DNA of 64,000 bases from Chloroflexota bacterium (GCA_002722455.1 PBMB01000012.1:1-64000), one strand, 5' to 3'; positions 50,662-59,666 are shown, counted from the first letter of the stretch. Made by a program: numbers and translations. Notes: a model not told the origin generated them from the sequence alone.

Positions 50662-51783
50662 ATGAAGACAGCAATTTATGCTTTATCTGCCGACCCTATC
50701 ACAAAAGGTCATTTAAATATTATTCAACGTTCAGCGAAAATGTTTGATAAAATTATTGTTGCTATTGGTAACAATGACCGAAAAAAATACATGTTTGAAC
50801 AAGCAGAAAGAAAATCTATGGTTCAAAAAGCAATCAAAACTCTTCCTAAAAAAATCCAAGAATCTATTGAAGTTCAACAATTTAAAGGCGCACTTGCTGA
50901 CTTTGCATTTGAGCACAATGCTTCGGTTATTATTCGTGGACTTCGCAATGTAAATGATTTCCAAGCAGAGCAAGATTTAGCTAATATCAATAAATCTGTT
51001 GGTAGTGGTGAGCTTGAAACTTGTTTTATCTTAACAGAAGCTAATCAATCTGCTGTTAGTTCTAGTGCTTCAAAGGAAATTATTAAAAATCATTATTTTG
51101 GAGACGACTTCCTTCCTGTTAATACAAAAGTTGCACTTCAAAAGAAAATCAATAACCAAGTATTTATTGGTATTACTGGTTTAATGGGCAGTGGTAAGTC
51201 TCATATTGCTACGCAGCTTGAAAATGCGTCGAAACGTTCTGACGTTAGCATTCTCAATTTAGATTTAGATCTCTTATGCCATGAAGTTTACAATGAAGAA
51301 AATGAAAAATTTGCTAAAGAACGAGAGGAACTTATTGCTAACTTTGGGACACTAGAAAGAAGTGTTATTGGTAAAAAAGCATTTGAAGATCCTTTGTATC
51401 TAAATGTGCTTAACTCCATTTTCAAACCTGTTATTGAATATCAAGTAAGAGAAAAAAGTAAAGACCATGAAGGTATTGTTCTAATTAATGGTGCTACCAT
51501 TGTCTCTATGGGCTATTTAACAAAGCTTTGCAATAACAGAATCATTATGGTAGAAGCAACGCCTCAAACTCGAATTAAACGTTGTAAGGAAGGACGAAAC
51601 ATTGAAGAAGATGTTATTGAAACTCGTGATAAACAAATGTTAACTTACAAAGAGCAGCATGGCATTATCAATGAACAGATTCAAAAGGATAACTTTGGCT
51701 TTGTTATTTCTGTCGATAATAACGATAATAAATTCAGTTTAAAATCATTACTTAGTGAGCTAGACAAAAAACAACTTTTTTAA
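50662..51783 (+). CDS. CoaD-CoaE fusion: last two steps of coenzyme A synthesis
   Basis: 373 residues joining two enzymes. Residues 1-158 are a phosphopantetheine adenylyltransferase: ALSADPITKGHLNII holds the nucleotide-binding T/HxGH signature (H17), RGLRNVNDFQAEQDLANIN follows at 92-110, and SAVSSSASKEI matches the ISST/R motif region. Residues 167-373 are a dephospho-CoA kinase with the P-loop GLMGSGKS (173-180) and DLDLLCHEVY. The order is that of animal CoA synthase. ATG 50662 follows AAAGGA. Bacteria normally have separate coaD and coaE, so this may be the only copy or an extra one. Confidence 0.85.
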   Translation: MKTAIYALSADPITKGHLNIIQRSAKMFDKIIVAIGNNDRKKYMFEQAERKSMVQKAIKTLPKKIQESIEVQQFKGALADFAFEHNASVIIRGLRNVNDFQAEQDLANINKSVGSGELETCFILTEANQSAVSSSASKEIIKNHYFGDDFLPVNTKVALQKKINNQVFIGITGLMGSGKSHIATQLENASKRSDVSILNLDLDLLCHEVYNEENEKFAKEREELIANFGTLERSVIGKKAFEDPLYLNVLNSIFKPVIEYQVREKSKDHEGIVLINGATIVSMGYLTKLCNNRIIMVEATPQTRIKRCKEGRNIEEDVIETRDKQMLTYKEQHGIINEQIQKDNFGFVISVDNNDNKFSLKSLLSELDKKQLF

Positions 51784-51820
51784 TTTAATAAACGTAATAG
51801 AAATATTTAATTGTTTTTGC

Positions 51821-51849
51821 TTGTTTTTTTATAACCCGATTGTTATAAT
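51821..51849 (+). promoter_or_regulatory. Promoter of 51879
   Basis: TTGTTT, 17 bases, TATAAT. Confidence 0.75.
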
Positions 51850-51878
51850 ATTCAACGAAATATTTAGGAAGAAGAAAA

Positions 51879-52814
51879 ATGTTAAAGAAAGTTTCAATTA
51901 AAAATGTTGGTTTATTCAAATCGAATGAATATAACCTTAATAAACGAATTAATTTGCTTGGTGCTAAAAATGATGTATCAGGAAAAAGCACATTTATTCG
52001 AACAATGTTAATGTTAAAAATTTTTTCAGATCAGGATAAAGAAAAAATTAGCGACTCTTTGTTTAGAGGTTTCGAAAACAAAAATAGTAATAGTCATATT
52101 TCTGTTGATTATGAAATTAACGATAGAAAATACATTTACAAGATTGAATACAATCAAAAAATCATTGTTTCTGAATCTTTGTCAGAGGTGGTTGATTCAC
52201 AGATAAAAACATTAATATCAAGAAAAGATTCTTCTATTGAATTTAGTCAAGAAGAAGAAAAAACTTTCAAAATGTTCAGGTTAGATGATAATTTTTCAAT
52301 TATTCGAATGACTGATTTTTATGCTGTTGAAAACGTTCCTTATTTTTTAGAAGATTGCATTGATTTTTTCCGTGGGCTTTTATTCTCAGACAAAGACAAT
52401 ATTTTATTTGGTCTTAAACTAAGAAATAAAGGTAACTTCAACCGTGATTTATATGAAGCTGCTGCTTTTTACAATTCTAATGACGAAGCACATAAAATAT
52501 TTGAAAAATTTATGCAACTTGAAGACCATAAAATGACTAAAGTTGAAATTATTGATGCAATTGCCAAAGATACACTTAAAGAAGTTAAAGCACCAAGATT
52601 TTATAGTGAAAATTGCGATTTTGTTCCATTTATGTATTTATCTAGTGGTGTAAAATCACTTTATTATATTTCAATAGATCTTTTCCTTGCTTGCTCTAAA
52701 AAAGAAAAAGGTATTTTATTCATAGACGACTTAACAAAAAAAGTTTCAGAAGAATGTTTAGAGATAATTATCGAATACTGCCGAGAAAATAATGCACAGT
52801 TGATTTATTCATAA
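51879..52814 (+). CDS. RecF/OLD-like ABC ATPase, degenerate
   Basis: 311 residues. The start (VSIKNVGLFKSNEYNLNKRI) and the Walker A region LLGAKNDVSGKST (27-38) are those of RecF/AAA_15-type ATPases, but the spacing before GKST is two residues too long and the first glycine of the loop is displaced. YLSSGVKSLYY is the ABC signature and ILFIDDL (D283, D284) the Walker B with D in place of the catalytic E. The protein ends at AQLIYS, just where the switch histidine (THS) would follow. It may bind but hardly hydrolyse ATP. No nuclease domain is attached. Confidence 0.7.
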   Translation: MLKKVSIKNVGLFKSNEYNLNKRINLLGAKNDVSGKSTFIRTMLMLKIFSDQDKEKISDSLFRGFENKNSNSHISVDYEINDRKYIYKIEYNQKIIVSESLSEVVDSQIKTLISRKDSSIEFSQEEEKTFKMFRLDDNFSIIRMTDFYAVENVPYFLEDCIDFFRGLLFSDKDNILFGLKLRNKGNFNRDLYEAAAFYNSNDEAHKIFEKFMQLEDHKMTKVEIIDAIAKDTLKEVKAPRFYSENCDFVPFMYLSSGVKSLYYISIDLFLACSKKEKGILFIDDLTKKVSEECLEIIIEYCRENNAQLIYS

Positions 52815-52829
52815 TTAAGATATTTATAT

Positions 52830-52865
52830 TAAAAAGGTTCAGAATGTTCTGAACCTTTTTTTGAT
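52830..52865 (+). terminator. Terminator of 51879 gene
   Basis: AAAAAGGTTCAGA-ATGT-TCTGAACCTTTTT, 13-bp stem. Confidence 0.9.
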
Positions 52866-52904
52866 CTCTTAAACTGAAATAATGTAAATATTTTAAGAAA
52901 TAAA

Positions 52905-52937
52905 TTAAAAAAGAGAGTATTGAGACTCTCTTTTTTT
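52905..52937 (-). terminator. Terminator of 52943 gene
   Basis: AAAAGAGAGT-ATTGAG-ACTCTCTTTT. Confidence 0.85.
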
Positions 52938-52942
52938 CTTAT

Positions 52943-53845
52943 TTATTCTGTTATTATATCTGCATCGAAAGTATTCGCCAAAGTCTTCTGTAATTGTTTA
53001 CACATTTCTTCTCTTGCTTTTAATGCCTTTTTTTTATTAAGATAAAAATAAGCATTTTCTTCAATATAAGTGCTTGCTTCTATTTGGTGTCTAGAACAAG
53101 ATACATTGATTTTTTCTCGTTTTCGACCTTCACCTTTGATAAAAGTTAAATTTTCTCCGTTAGCACCTGGTTTTCTTGAAACCATTTCATATTCTTCCAA
53201 TTCAAAAAAATTACCTGTTGAAACAATATCTTCTACTCGTTTATTAAAACGAAGAACATAACCTTTATTATCCTCAACCTCCAAACAAGCCATTTCTGCA
53301 TTTGACCATTTAAAAAGATTGTTTTCATAAAAACGAGCAATTTTTAAAACCATAGTTTTTTTTGATTGTTTCAAAAAATAATCTACGAATGTTTTTCTAA
53401 CCTCAACAGGATTTGCTTTTATATATGAAGAACTGAATCTTGTTCCTAAGCCGTAAGTCGCCATTACAACGTCTCTTACTTGGTTCAACATTTTTGGATA
53501 TTCTTGTTCAGCCAATTGTTTTAATTTTGAAAATGATTCTTCTGTTTTAATGTATTTTAATTCTTCGTCCACAACACCAATTTCTTGAAAATCAATTTTT
53601 TTAGACAATTCTTCTTTAGTTAAATCTTTTGGTTCATATTGTGTGCAAGTATAAGACTTAGACATTGTTTTTTCTATTATTTTAAAACGTAGTTCAGGAT
53701 CTTTTTCTTCTATCCATTCTTCTACTCTATTCCAAAACGAGTAATTTTGTGAAACCAAAATAAATTTAGATTTTGCATTAGCATAAAGTGAAGGCACACT
53801 TTGTGTATTCTTCACTTCTATTTCAAATGTTTTCTTATTCCACAT
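52943..53845 (-). CDS. Hypothetical soluble protein
   Basis: 300 residues, mixed alpha/beta, no membrane segment. The ATG at 53845 follows AAAGGCGG; the longer reading to 53905 lacks a ribosome-binding site. A later part (SRKPGANGENLTFIKGEGRK) is glycine- and lysine-rich. No family recognised. Confidence 0.8.
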   Translation of the reverse strand: MWNKKTFEIEVKNTQSVPSLYANAKSKFILVSQNYSFWNRVEEWIEEKDPELRFKIIEKTMSKSYTCTQYEPKDLTKEELSKKIDFQEIGVVDEELKYIKTEESFSKLKQLAEQEYPKMLNQVRDVVMATYGLGTRFSSSYIKANPVEVRKTFVDYFLKQSKKTMVLKIARFYENNLFKWSNAEMACLEVEDNKGYVLRFNKRVEDIVSTGNFFELEEYEMVSRKPGANGENLTFIKGEGRKREKINVSCSRHQIEASTYIEENAYFYLNKKKALKAREEMCKQLQKTLANTFDADIITE

Positions 53846-53904
53846 AATGACCGCCTTTAATTTTTTATATTGATTAATTATAGCAAAAACAGACGTTAAA
53901 GACA

Positions 53905-53936
53905 ATAAAAAAGCCCCTATAAGGAGCTTTAAAATT
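53905..53936 (-). terminator. Terminator of 53953 gene
   Basis: AAAGC(C)CCT-ATA-AGG(A)GCTTT, one mismatch, T run on the minus strand. Confidence 0.75.
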
Positions 53937-53952
53937 TAATGATATTTTTTAA

Positions 53953-54210
53953 TTATGCTTTATAAGCGAACAAGGTTTCAGAGTCATAGCTTTCTGCATA
54001 CCAACCGTGTTCTTTAAGCAATTCAGTAATTGGAAAACTATCAATATCCCAAGACAACTCAGTTGATTGAGCTTTTGAAGCCTTTTCGTTATCTGGATAA
54101 TGAAACCATACCGAACCTTTATGAGAAGGAGCGAACAATTCTCCGTCAACAACGTTAAAACCTGACTTGTTTAAAAAATCAATCATTTCAATTTGAGTTA
54201 ATACTTTCAT
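53953..54210 (-). CDS. Hypothetical small protein
   Basis: An 85-residue soluble protein with a short N-terminal helix (TQIEMIDFLNKSGF) and a WFHYPD motif. AGGGAAC before the ATG. It lies downstream of the ADP-ribosyltransferase-like gene in the same direction (64-base gap) and could be its partner or antidote, but nothing in the sequence proves this. Confidence 0.7.
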   Translation of the reverse strand: MKVLTQIEMIDFLNKSGFNVVDGELFAPSHKGSVWFHYPDNEKASKAQSTELSWDIDSFPITELLKEHGWYAESYDSETLFAYKA

Positions 54211-54273
54211 TATGTTCCCTCAATGTTTAACATGCTTGTATTGTATCAAAACTAAAAGAATAAATCAAAGTCA

Positions 54274-55170
54274 TTATCTAGGTTTGTTGGTTTTTTTAGA
54301 TTTCTTTTCTGGCTTCTCATTCTTGCTTTTTATCAAATCTTCTACTGTATTAGATAATTCTAGATTCTGTTTATACAATTCTACATTATGTTTATGGAAA
54401 TTATACAAATCTCTTTGTTTTGAATCCCAACGATGTTCAACATTCATACTTCTACCATGTTTTTCTGTAAATTTTTCATTTTGTCTATCCCAACTTTCCA
54501 ATGCCATTTTTTTATAGATATCAGAGCTGTTCAGCCACAGTTCCGTCAGTTCTTCTTTTGTCCAAGAAGGCATTTCTTTTTTGTTATAAACTTGAAAATA
54601 AGTTGGTTTTCCTACCGAGATACATCTTGTATTCAAAACAACAGTTTCTTTTTCACCATGATTGTCATTTTTTTGATCTCCCAAAACCACTGCATCTATA
54701 CCTTCTGCCCACAAATCTTCAATAATGTCTTCTAACTCAATTGCGTCCTTTAATTCAGGCATTTCTTTTATCACTGCATTTCGCTTTATTAAAACAGGTG
54801 CGACATTGCCGCTAGAAGCTGCTCCTGTGAAGTTAGATGCTATATTTCTATCAGATGATAATGAGACTCCATAGTATTGTTCACCGCTACCACCGCTAAA
54901 ATCTTCAAAGTTTTTCAAAACAATACTTGGTTTTAATATTGAAATTGGTCTAGCAGAACCATGATACTTTAAACTCTCTGCAAACTCTTCTGGTGTGTCA
55001 AATTTTGCTATTTCTTTATAGAACATTGACTCAATAGTTGAATTTTTTGCTCTTTTTATTTCTTTTATTATTTTTGCTTTTGTCCAACCACCACGTACTT
55101 TTGTTATTGCGTTTCTATAATCCAAATCACCGATTTTTCCTTTTTCATTTTCTATAATTGTTCTTTTCAT
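54274..55170 (-). CDS. Putative ADP-ribosyltransferase-fold protein
   Basis: 298 residues. The middle third reads like an H-Y-E type ADP-ribosyltransferase: YHGSARPI with H70, then a glycine-rich FSGGSGEQYYGVSLSSDRNIA segment (Y99/Y100), a strand, and GEKETVVLN with E173/E175. The order and spacing fit the NAD-binding fold, but identity is inferred from motifs alone. The N-terminus is basic; the C-terminal 100 residues form a charged coiled coil ending in a lysine-rich tail (PEKKSKKTNKPR). No signal peptide. Confidence 0.45.
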   Translation of the reverse strand: MKRTIIENEKGKIGDLDYRNAITKVRGGWTKAKIIKEIKRAKNSTIESMFYKEIAKFDTPEEFAESLKYHGSARPISILKPSIVLKNFEDFSGGSGEQYYGVSLSSDRNIASNFTGAASSGNVAPVLIKRNAVIKEMPELKDAIELEDIIEDLWAEGIDAVVLGDQKNDNHGEKETVVLNTRCISVGKPTYFQVYNKKEMPSWTKEELTELWLNSSDIYKKMALESWDRQNEKFTEKHGRSMNVEHRWDSKQRDLYNFHKHNVELYKQNLELSNTVEDLIKSKNEKPEKKSKKTNKPR

Positions 55171-55230
55171 TTTTAATTCCTTGTTGCCATATACTTATTG
55201 TATCATAAATTCTTTCAATATATAAATTTC

Positions 55231-55259
55231 TTGTTTTTATTTTTTCTTTTTGTTAGAAT
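55231..55259 (+). promoter_or_regulatory. Promoter of 55286
   Basis: TTGTTT, 17 bases, TAGAAT. Confidence 0.65.
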
Positions 55260-55285
55260 AAAAGCAATTATTAAAAGGTATGATT

Positions 55286-55579
55286 ATGACTAAAATTGAT
55301 TATGATTTAATTCGAAGCATGGAACTGGTTGCTGATGATTTAATTGAGTGGCTTGATTTACCTATGGTTGATTATTATGCTTCACATAATTTTTTAAAAG
55401 AAGAACGTATGATGCGTATTGTTGGCAATAAAGATCGTATGCTATGTCAAATTAGCACCCCCATCAAAGAATTCGGACGTTGGGCAAATGATTATGATTT
55501 TGAGTTTAATTTAAACGATAAAGAAGATCGTGATAATTGTATTACTTACATTCAAAACAACCGAACCGATGGTAAGTAA
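55286..55579 (+). CDS. Hypothetical small protein coupled to 55579
   Basis: 97 residues, acidic, soluble. ATG 55286 is preferred to 55280 because AAAAGG is then at normal spacing. Its stop overlaps the next start (TAATG). No family recognised. Confidence 0.75.
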   Translation: MTKIDYDLIRSMELVADDLIEWLDLPMVDYYASHNFLKEERMMRIVGNKDRMLCQISTPIKEFGRWANDYDFEFNLNDKEDRDNCITYIQNNRTDGK

Positions 55580-56175
55580 TGTATAAATTTGAGTTGTTGC
55601 ATCACGAAGAAGGATCTAACTTTTTTTATCTCTCATTAGGTGATAAAGTGATTTTTATAGATATATCAAACCCTTATCAAAATGATTATTACGAATGGAG
55701 ATTTGATGAATTTTGTTTCATTCTAAAAGATTCAATTGATATTGTTAATTTTGAAAAGCCATTCGAATTGTCAGATATAACTATAACTCAAAAAGAATAT
55801 GAATTCTTAGATGCATACTTGTGCTACAACAATGACGGTTTTTTTGGTTTAACTGACAAACCCAAAGAAAATAAATTAAATTATCATATAAATAAAATGA
55901 GAGAATTTATTGATAAATATGGTAATGTTGTTAATCCATTAGATTATTTGGATTATACTATTTTAACTTCCATATGGTATGAAGGTGACGACGAATTGAG
56001 TCATTTTATTTATAAAAGACAAGGTTACAATTGCTTAAACATGCCAGAAAATGAAATTGATAAACATATACTAACCAGTAAATTTGAAAGACCTTCTGAC
56101 ATAACACAGTATCAGGGAATGTATAATATATTAATTCCTTTAATGGAAGATATTGCTAATTTTTACACCAAATAA
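55579..56175 (+). CDS. Hypothetical acidic protein
   Basis: 198 residues, acidic, aromatic-rich (YYEWRFDEFCF), soluble. Coupled to 55286 by TAATG. No family recognised; the pair is a self-contained two-gene operon with promoter and terminator. Confidence 0.75.
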   Translation: MYKFELLHHEEGSNFFYLSLGDKVIFIDISNPYQNDYYEWRFDEFCFILKDSIDIVNFEKPFELSDITITQKEYEFLDAYLCYNNDGFFGLTDKPKENKLNYHINKMREFIDKYGNVVNPLDYLDYTILTSIWYEGDDELSHFIYKRQGYNCLNMPENEIDKHILTSKFERPSDITQYQGMYNILIPLMEDIANFYTK

Positions 56176-56189
56176 ATTTAATTAATGCA

Positions 56190-56221
56190 CAAAAAAAAGA
56201 ATCTTGAAGATTCTTTTTTTT
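56190..56221. terminator. Bidirectional terminator
   Basis: AAAAAAGAATCT-TGA-AGATTCTTTTTT between convergent genes. Confidence 0.8.
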
Positions 56222-56685
56222 TAATTTATCAATGTTGCTGTGAATACTACGTTATCTGTCTTTTCATATACATAAATATCAACTGTATACACTTCTCCTA
56301 CAACTAGATCTTCAAGAACGCAAACTTCGTTTGTTAAACTTCCACCTAAATCTTTATCTGATTCGCAATCATTTCTTCCCGTTGAAGGTTCGTCATTCCC
56401 ATTTAAACCAACATACAAAACAACGTCACCCGTTCCATCTTCTGTTTTAAACTCTATATCATTCCCTATGAAACCTTCTTCTATTGTAAACACTCTTCTT
56501 TCATAAAAGCTTTCTCTTATATTTAAAGTTTCTTTGTGGATTTCTCCTTGTTGTGGCTGATCACCTGGGTCTGTTTCATCTAATTTTTTTGACGTATAAT
56601 TTCCTGAAACTGGTATTACAAAATCTGCTGCTAATACACTTGAACTAAACAAAGCAGAAGCTGCCAGTAATGATATGCTTTTCAT
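56221..56685 (-). CDS. Secreted single PPC-domain protein
   Basis: 154 residues from ATG 56685. Signal peptide MKSISLLAASALFSSSVLA, cleavage before ADFV. The mature part resembles a bacterial pre-peptidase C-terminal (PPC) beta domain: GDVVLYVGLNGND, a pair of cysteines (NDCES, NEVCVL) and GEVYTVDIYVYEK. Such domains usually hang on secreted proteases; here it stands alone. Probably periplasmic or secreted; possible carbohydrate or protein binding is inference. Confidence 0.65.
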   Translation of the reverse strand: MKSISLLAASALFSSSVLAADFVIPVSGNYTSKKLDETDPGDQPQQGEIHKETLNIRESFYERRVFTIEEGFIGNDIEFKTEDGTGDVVLYVGLNGNDEPSTGRNDCESDKDLGGSLTNEVCVLEDLVVGEVYTVDIYVYEKTDNVVFTATLIN

Positions 56686-56890
56686 GTTATCCATTTCTTT
56701 TTTGACCTTTTTATTATTTTAAATTAAAAAAACTTATGTCTAAGATCATATAAACATAAGCTTATAAACCTAATAAAAACACATATTTCTTCAAAATCAA
56801 GAAAAAAAAGAAAATGATTTTTTGTTTTAAATTATTTTTTATTTAGTTATATGAAATATTGTAATTTAAAAAGCTGTTTTTTATTTAAAA
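56686..56890. other. Gene-free AT-rich spacer
   Basis: No frame or repeat that I can support; must hold the promoter of the PPC gene. Confidence 0.5.
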
Positions 56891-56924
56891 AAAAAAAGAA
56901 TAAAAAACATTTTATTCTTTTTTA
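56891..56924 (-). terminator. A/T-only terminator of 56965 gene
   Basis: AAAAAGAATAAAA-AACA-TTTTATTCTTTTT, 13-bp stem almost free of G/C. Confidence 0.65.
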
Positions 56925-56964
56925 ATTTTTATTTATCTTTTTAAACTAAGAAAATATTATTATC

Positions 56965-57957
56965 TCAAAATTCAAACTTTTCATTTAATATTTTGTTAAT
57001 TTTACTTCTAACTTCTTTTAATTTCCCTTTATAAAAGCCTTCTGCTTCTTCCTTAGAAGTAAATAACTTAACATTATTTTCGATTATACAGTCTATCATT
57101 TTTCTGTCATAAATCTTTTTATCTTCCGCATCCCTAAACTGATCAATGAATCTAATGTATTCAGATTTTGATAAATTTTCTAACTTTTCTCCCATAGCAT
57201 ACTTGCCTGTTACAAAGTAATAAGCTACTTCATTAATTCCTTTAATTCTTTTCTCTTTGAAGCGATAGGCAGTGACTTTTGGAAATGTATTCTTTGTAAT
57301 CATTTCCTGAATATCAAAATCTTCTTGCAATAGGTAAACTTGTCTAAATTCATCTAATTCATGAGGAAGAATATGATACTCTTTAACCAAAATTTCCTTT
57401 ACTTTCTTTTCTATCACTTCTTTTAATTTTGCTGTAAAATCTTCTTTATTTGAAGCTTTGCTAAAAATCTCATTTTTAAATTTTGTATAGAAAAGACCTT
57501 TTGTTTCTTCACTTATGCCTTTATTTCTAAATACATAATATTTATCTTCTCCTTTCACATAATACTCAAAAAGATATTCTATCATATCATTGAATAACAT
57601 ATAACTTCTTTCCATAAAACGTGCGCCATATCCATTTTTATTCCAATCCCAAGAATCATCTGTTTGTAAGATTACCTTATCTTTTTTAACGTTTAATTTT
57701 TCTCCGAACCAACTACTATCTTCCGCTTCTTTCCATTGAATTTCGATAAGATTATCAAAGTAATTACTTGTATCAAATTCACCTGTTTCTTGATACTTTT
57801 TCATTGCTTTCCCTAAATAATGAGTATCGTAAATCATTCTAACAACAAGATCATTATTAGTAGAATCATTGAATAATAACTCAGCGAAAGTGCTTATTAC
57901 AGTATCTTTTGGTCTATTGATTGCGTGGTATCGACTCATTATTTCATTCTCGTTCAA
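56965..57957 (-). CDS. Hypothetical soluble protein
   Basis: 330 residues, helical, charged, aromatic-rich. TTG at 57957 follows AAGGA by six bases; ATG at 57939 is the alternative but is poorly spaced. A WKEAEDSSWFGEKL and DDSWDWNKNGYGARF stretch (70-115) is the most distinctive part. No family recognised. Confidence 0.75.
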   Translation of the reverse strand: MNENEIMSRYHAINRPKDTVISTFAELLFNDSTNNDLVVRMIYDTHYLGKAMKKYQETGEFDTSNYFDNLIEIQWKEAEDSSWFGEKLNVKKDKVILQTDDSWDWNKNGYGARFMERSYMLFNDMIEYLFEYYVKGEDKYYVFRNKGISEETKGLFYTKFKNEIFSKASNKEDFTAKLKEVIEKKVKEILVKEYHILPHELDEFRQVYLLQEDFDIQEMITKNTFPKVTAYRFKEKRIKGINEVAYYFVTGKYAMGEKLENLSKSEYIRFIDQFRDAEDKKIYDRKMIDCIIENNVKLFTSKEEAEGFYKGKLKEVRSKINKILNEKFEF

Positions 57958-58000
57958 ATAATTTCCTTAATTATAACAAAAAACAAGTGTAGTTACAATG

Positions 58001-58029
58001 TTGTTTTTATGCTTTTTGTTTGATATAAT
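58001..58029 (+). promoter_or_regulatory. Promoter of 58059
   Basis: TTGTTT, 17 bases, TATAAT. Confidence 0.75.
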
Positions 58030-58058
58030 AAGCCTAGTAAAACAACAGGATAAAGACC

Positions 58059-58928
58059 ATGAGATTCTACTTAGAACCAAATACACAATCAGAACTTAGA
58101 CATTTAAATTACTTACCTAGTAATGTATTCTCTGTTATTGAGCAAAAGGCTGATTTTGAAGAATTTAAAAATCATATAAGATATCAAAAAGCTCTTATTG
58201 ATATTGAAATCAAAGAACAAGAGCATTCTTTTTCTGTTTATTCAAGTGAACAACATAACTTGTGTCATGAGGATCACCAAGAAAGCATTCAAAAGTTGAA
58301 TGATAAAAAAATGACACTTCAAAGAGAATGTGTTAATTATCAAAAGAAATATAAACGTGGTTTCCACTTACTCAATGAATCTGAAAAATCTCAGTTTAAA
58401 GCTGCTATCATGGCTTTATCAACACAAAGAATTGATTCTTTTTATTTGTCAGGAAAACTTATTAAAAGTTTTTCAAAAGATCTTGTAGATATTTTAATTT
58501 ATTTTTATTCTGATAAAATTTCTTATACACTTCGTCACTTTGTTGAGAATAATCTTAATATTAAAATGAGCGTTTTTGATAATTTTACTGGCAAAAAAAA
58601 TCTTTATTTTGTTGATAAAGATTTGGTCAAAAAAAGAGCTTTATTTTATAAAGATGGACACCCCAAAAACACATTGGAATGTAATAGAGACAAGCTATTG
58701 CAAATGCCTCTCTCTCAGTTAATGGATTTATTAAAACCCATTATTGAGGTTCGTAACGCTTTATCGAGTTACGTGGTAACGGATGAGAGTCAGATCACAA
58801 AAAATGAAAATAAAAAAAACGAATTTCATAAATTTTTTAATAGCATTCATAAAGTTGATTTTATCCTTAATCAATACGAATTATTGAAGCTAAATAACTT
58901 AAATTACGAAAAAATTGTTTTAAAATAA
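58059..58928 (+). CDS. Hypothetical helical protein
   Basis: 289 residues, soluble, basic and helical, with a Cys/His-containing stretch (HNLCHEDHQESIQ) near 70. No family recognised. It contains a KRGFHLLNESEKSQFKAAI segment loosely similar to segments in the two following genes, hinting at a common helical module. Confidence 0.75.
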   Translation: MRFYLEPNTQSELRHLNYLPSNVFSVIEQKADFEEFKNHIRYQKALIDIEIKEQEHSFSVYSSEQHNLCHEDHQESIQKLNDKKMTLQRECVNYQKKYKRGFHLLNESEKSQFKAAIMALSTQRIDSFYLSGKLIKSFSKDLVDILIYFYSDKISYTLRHFVENNLNIKMSVFDNFTGKKNLYFVDKDLVKKRALFYKDGHPKNTLECNRDKLLQMPLSQLMDLLKPIIEVRNALSSYVVTDESQITKNENKKNEFHKFFNSIHKVDFILNQYELLKLNNLNYEKIVLK

Positions 58929-58990
58929 TTTTTATATCTTTTTTTGTATGTTAATTTGAAGTCATAAGAACTTATATCAAGGACGATATT

Positions 58991-59467
58991 ATGAAAAAAG
59001 AAAATATCGAATTTTTTGAGAAACGTTTTGATGCTATGACAAAAGAAGAAAAAGAAATATATAGCAATATATTTTTCGAAGCTTTTGATAAGACACATGA
59101 AGATGTAAAAAAGGAGTGTTTTAGGATTCATACAATTGTTAGTAGAAAAAAAAGTTTTTCTTTAAATGAACATATTAAAAATGAAAAAAAATTAATCGCT
59201 TTAAAAAAAATAGACAATGATTTAATTAAAATTAAATTTTGTTATTTCTATGAATATTTATATCCAAATAAAAAACAGGTTAATATCGAAAAAACAATGA
59301 AAGATTTTATGGTTGATTTTTCAAAAGGTTGTCTTCCTCTTGAAGATAAATATAAGGAGATATTAGGTCAACATATTATAGATTCTTATATTGTTTCCAT
59401 GAATAAAAGAAAACAAAAAACTGAAAACAAAAATAAAGAAAAAAACAATAATTTAAAACCTAGATAA
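58991..59467 (+). CDS. Hypothetical helical protein
   Basis: 158 residues, basic and helical, with a lysine/asparagine-rich tail. FSKGCLPLEDKYKEILGQHI resembles LEEGYVLSEEHKELLNLYI of the 59667 protein. AAGGAC precedes the ATG. Function unknown. Confidence 0.7.
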   Translation: MKKENIEFFEKRFDAMTKEEKEIYSNIFFEAFDKTHEDVKKECFRIHTIVSRKKSFSLNEHIKNEKKLIALKKIDNDLIKIKFCYFYEYLYPNKKQVNIEKTMKDFMVDFSKGCLPLEDKYKEILGQHIIDSYIVSMNKRKQKTENKNKEKNNNLKPR

Positions 59468-59501
59468 ATAATATTTATTTCCTTTATTTTTTTCTTTTTT
59501 T

Positions 59502-59520
59502 GTTAATATTGAATATTAAC
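59502..59520. repeat. A/T palindrome
   Basis: GTTAATATT-G-AATATTAAC, 9-base arms, in the gap after 58991 gene and before its terminator. Could be an operator or a mild transcript hairpin. Confidence 0.35.
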
Positions 59521-59547
59521 ATTATACAACTTAAAGATTCTTGTTTT

Positions 59548-59575
59548 AAAAAAAACCTTTGTTAAGGTTTTTTTA
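59548..59575 (+). terminator. Terminator of 58991 gene
   Basis: AAAAAACCTT-TGTT-AAGGTTTTTT. Confidence 0.75.
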
Positions 59576-59607
59576 TTTTTATTTATTTAAAAAAATCAAT
59601 TATATTG

Positions 59608-59636
59608 TTGTTATTCGATTGTCTTTTTGATATAAT
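59608..59636 (+). promoter_or_regulatory. Promoter of 59667
   Basis: TTGTTA, 17 bases, TATAAT. Confidence 0.75.
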
Positions 59637-59666
59637 TTTTCTATTATGACATTGAGGCGAACAATA

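Noticed and set aside
54212-54735. Plus-strand frames over the ADP-ribosyltransferase-like gene
   Set aside because: Complement shadows rich in F, S and C without start signals.
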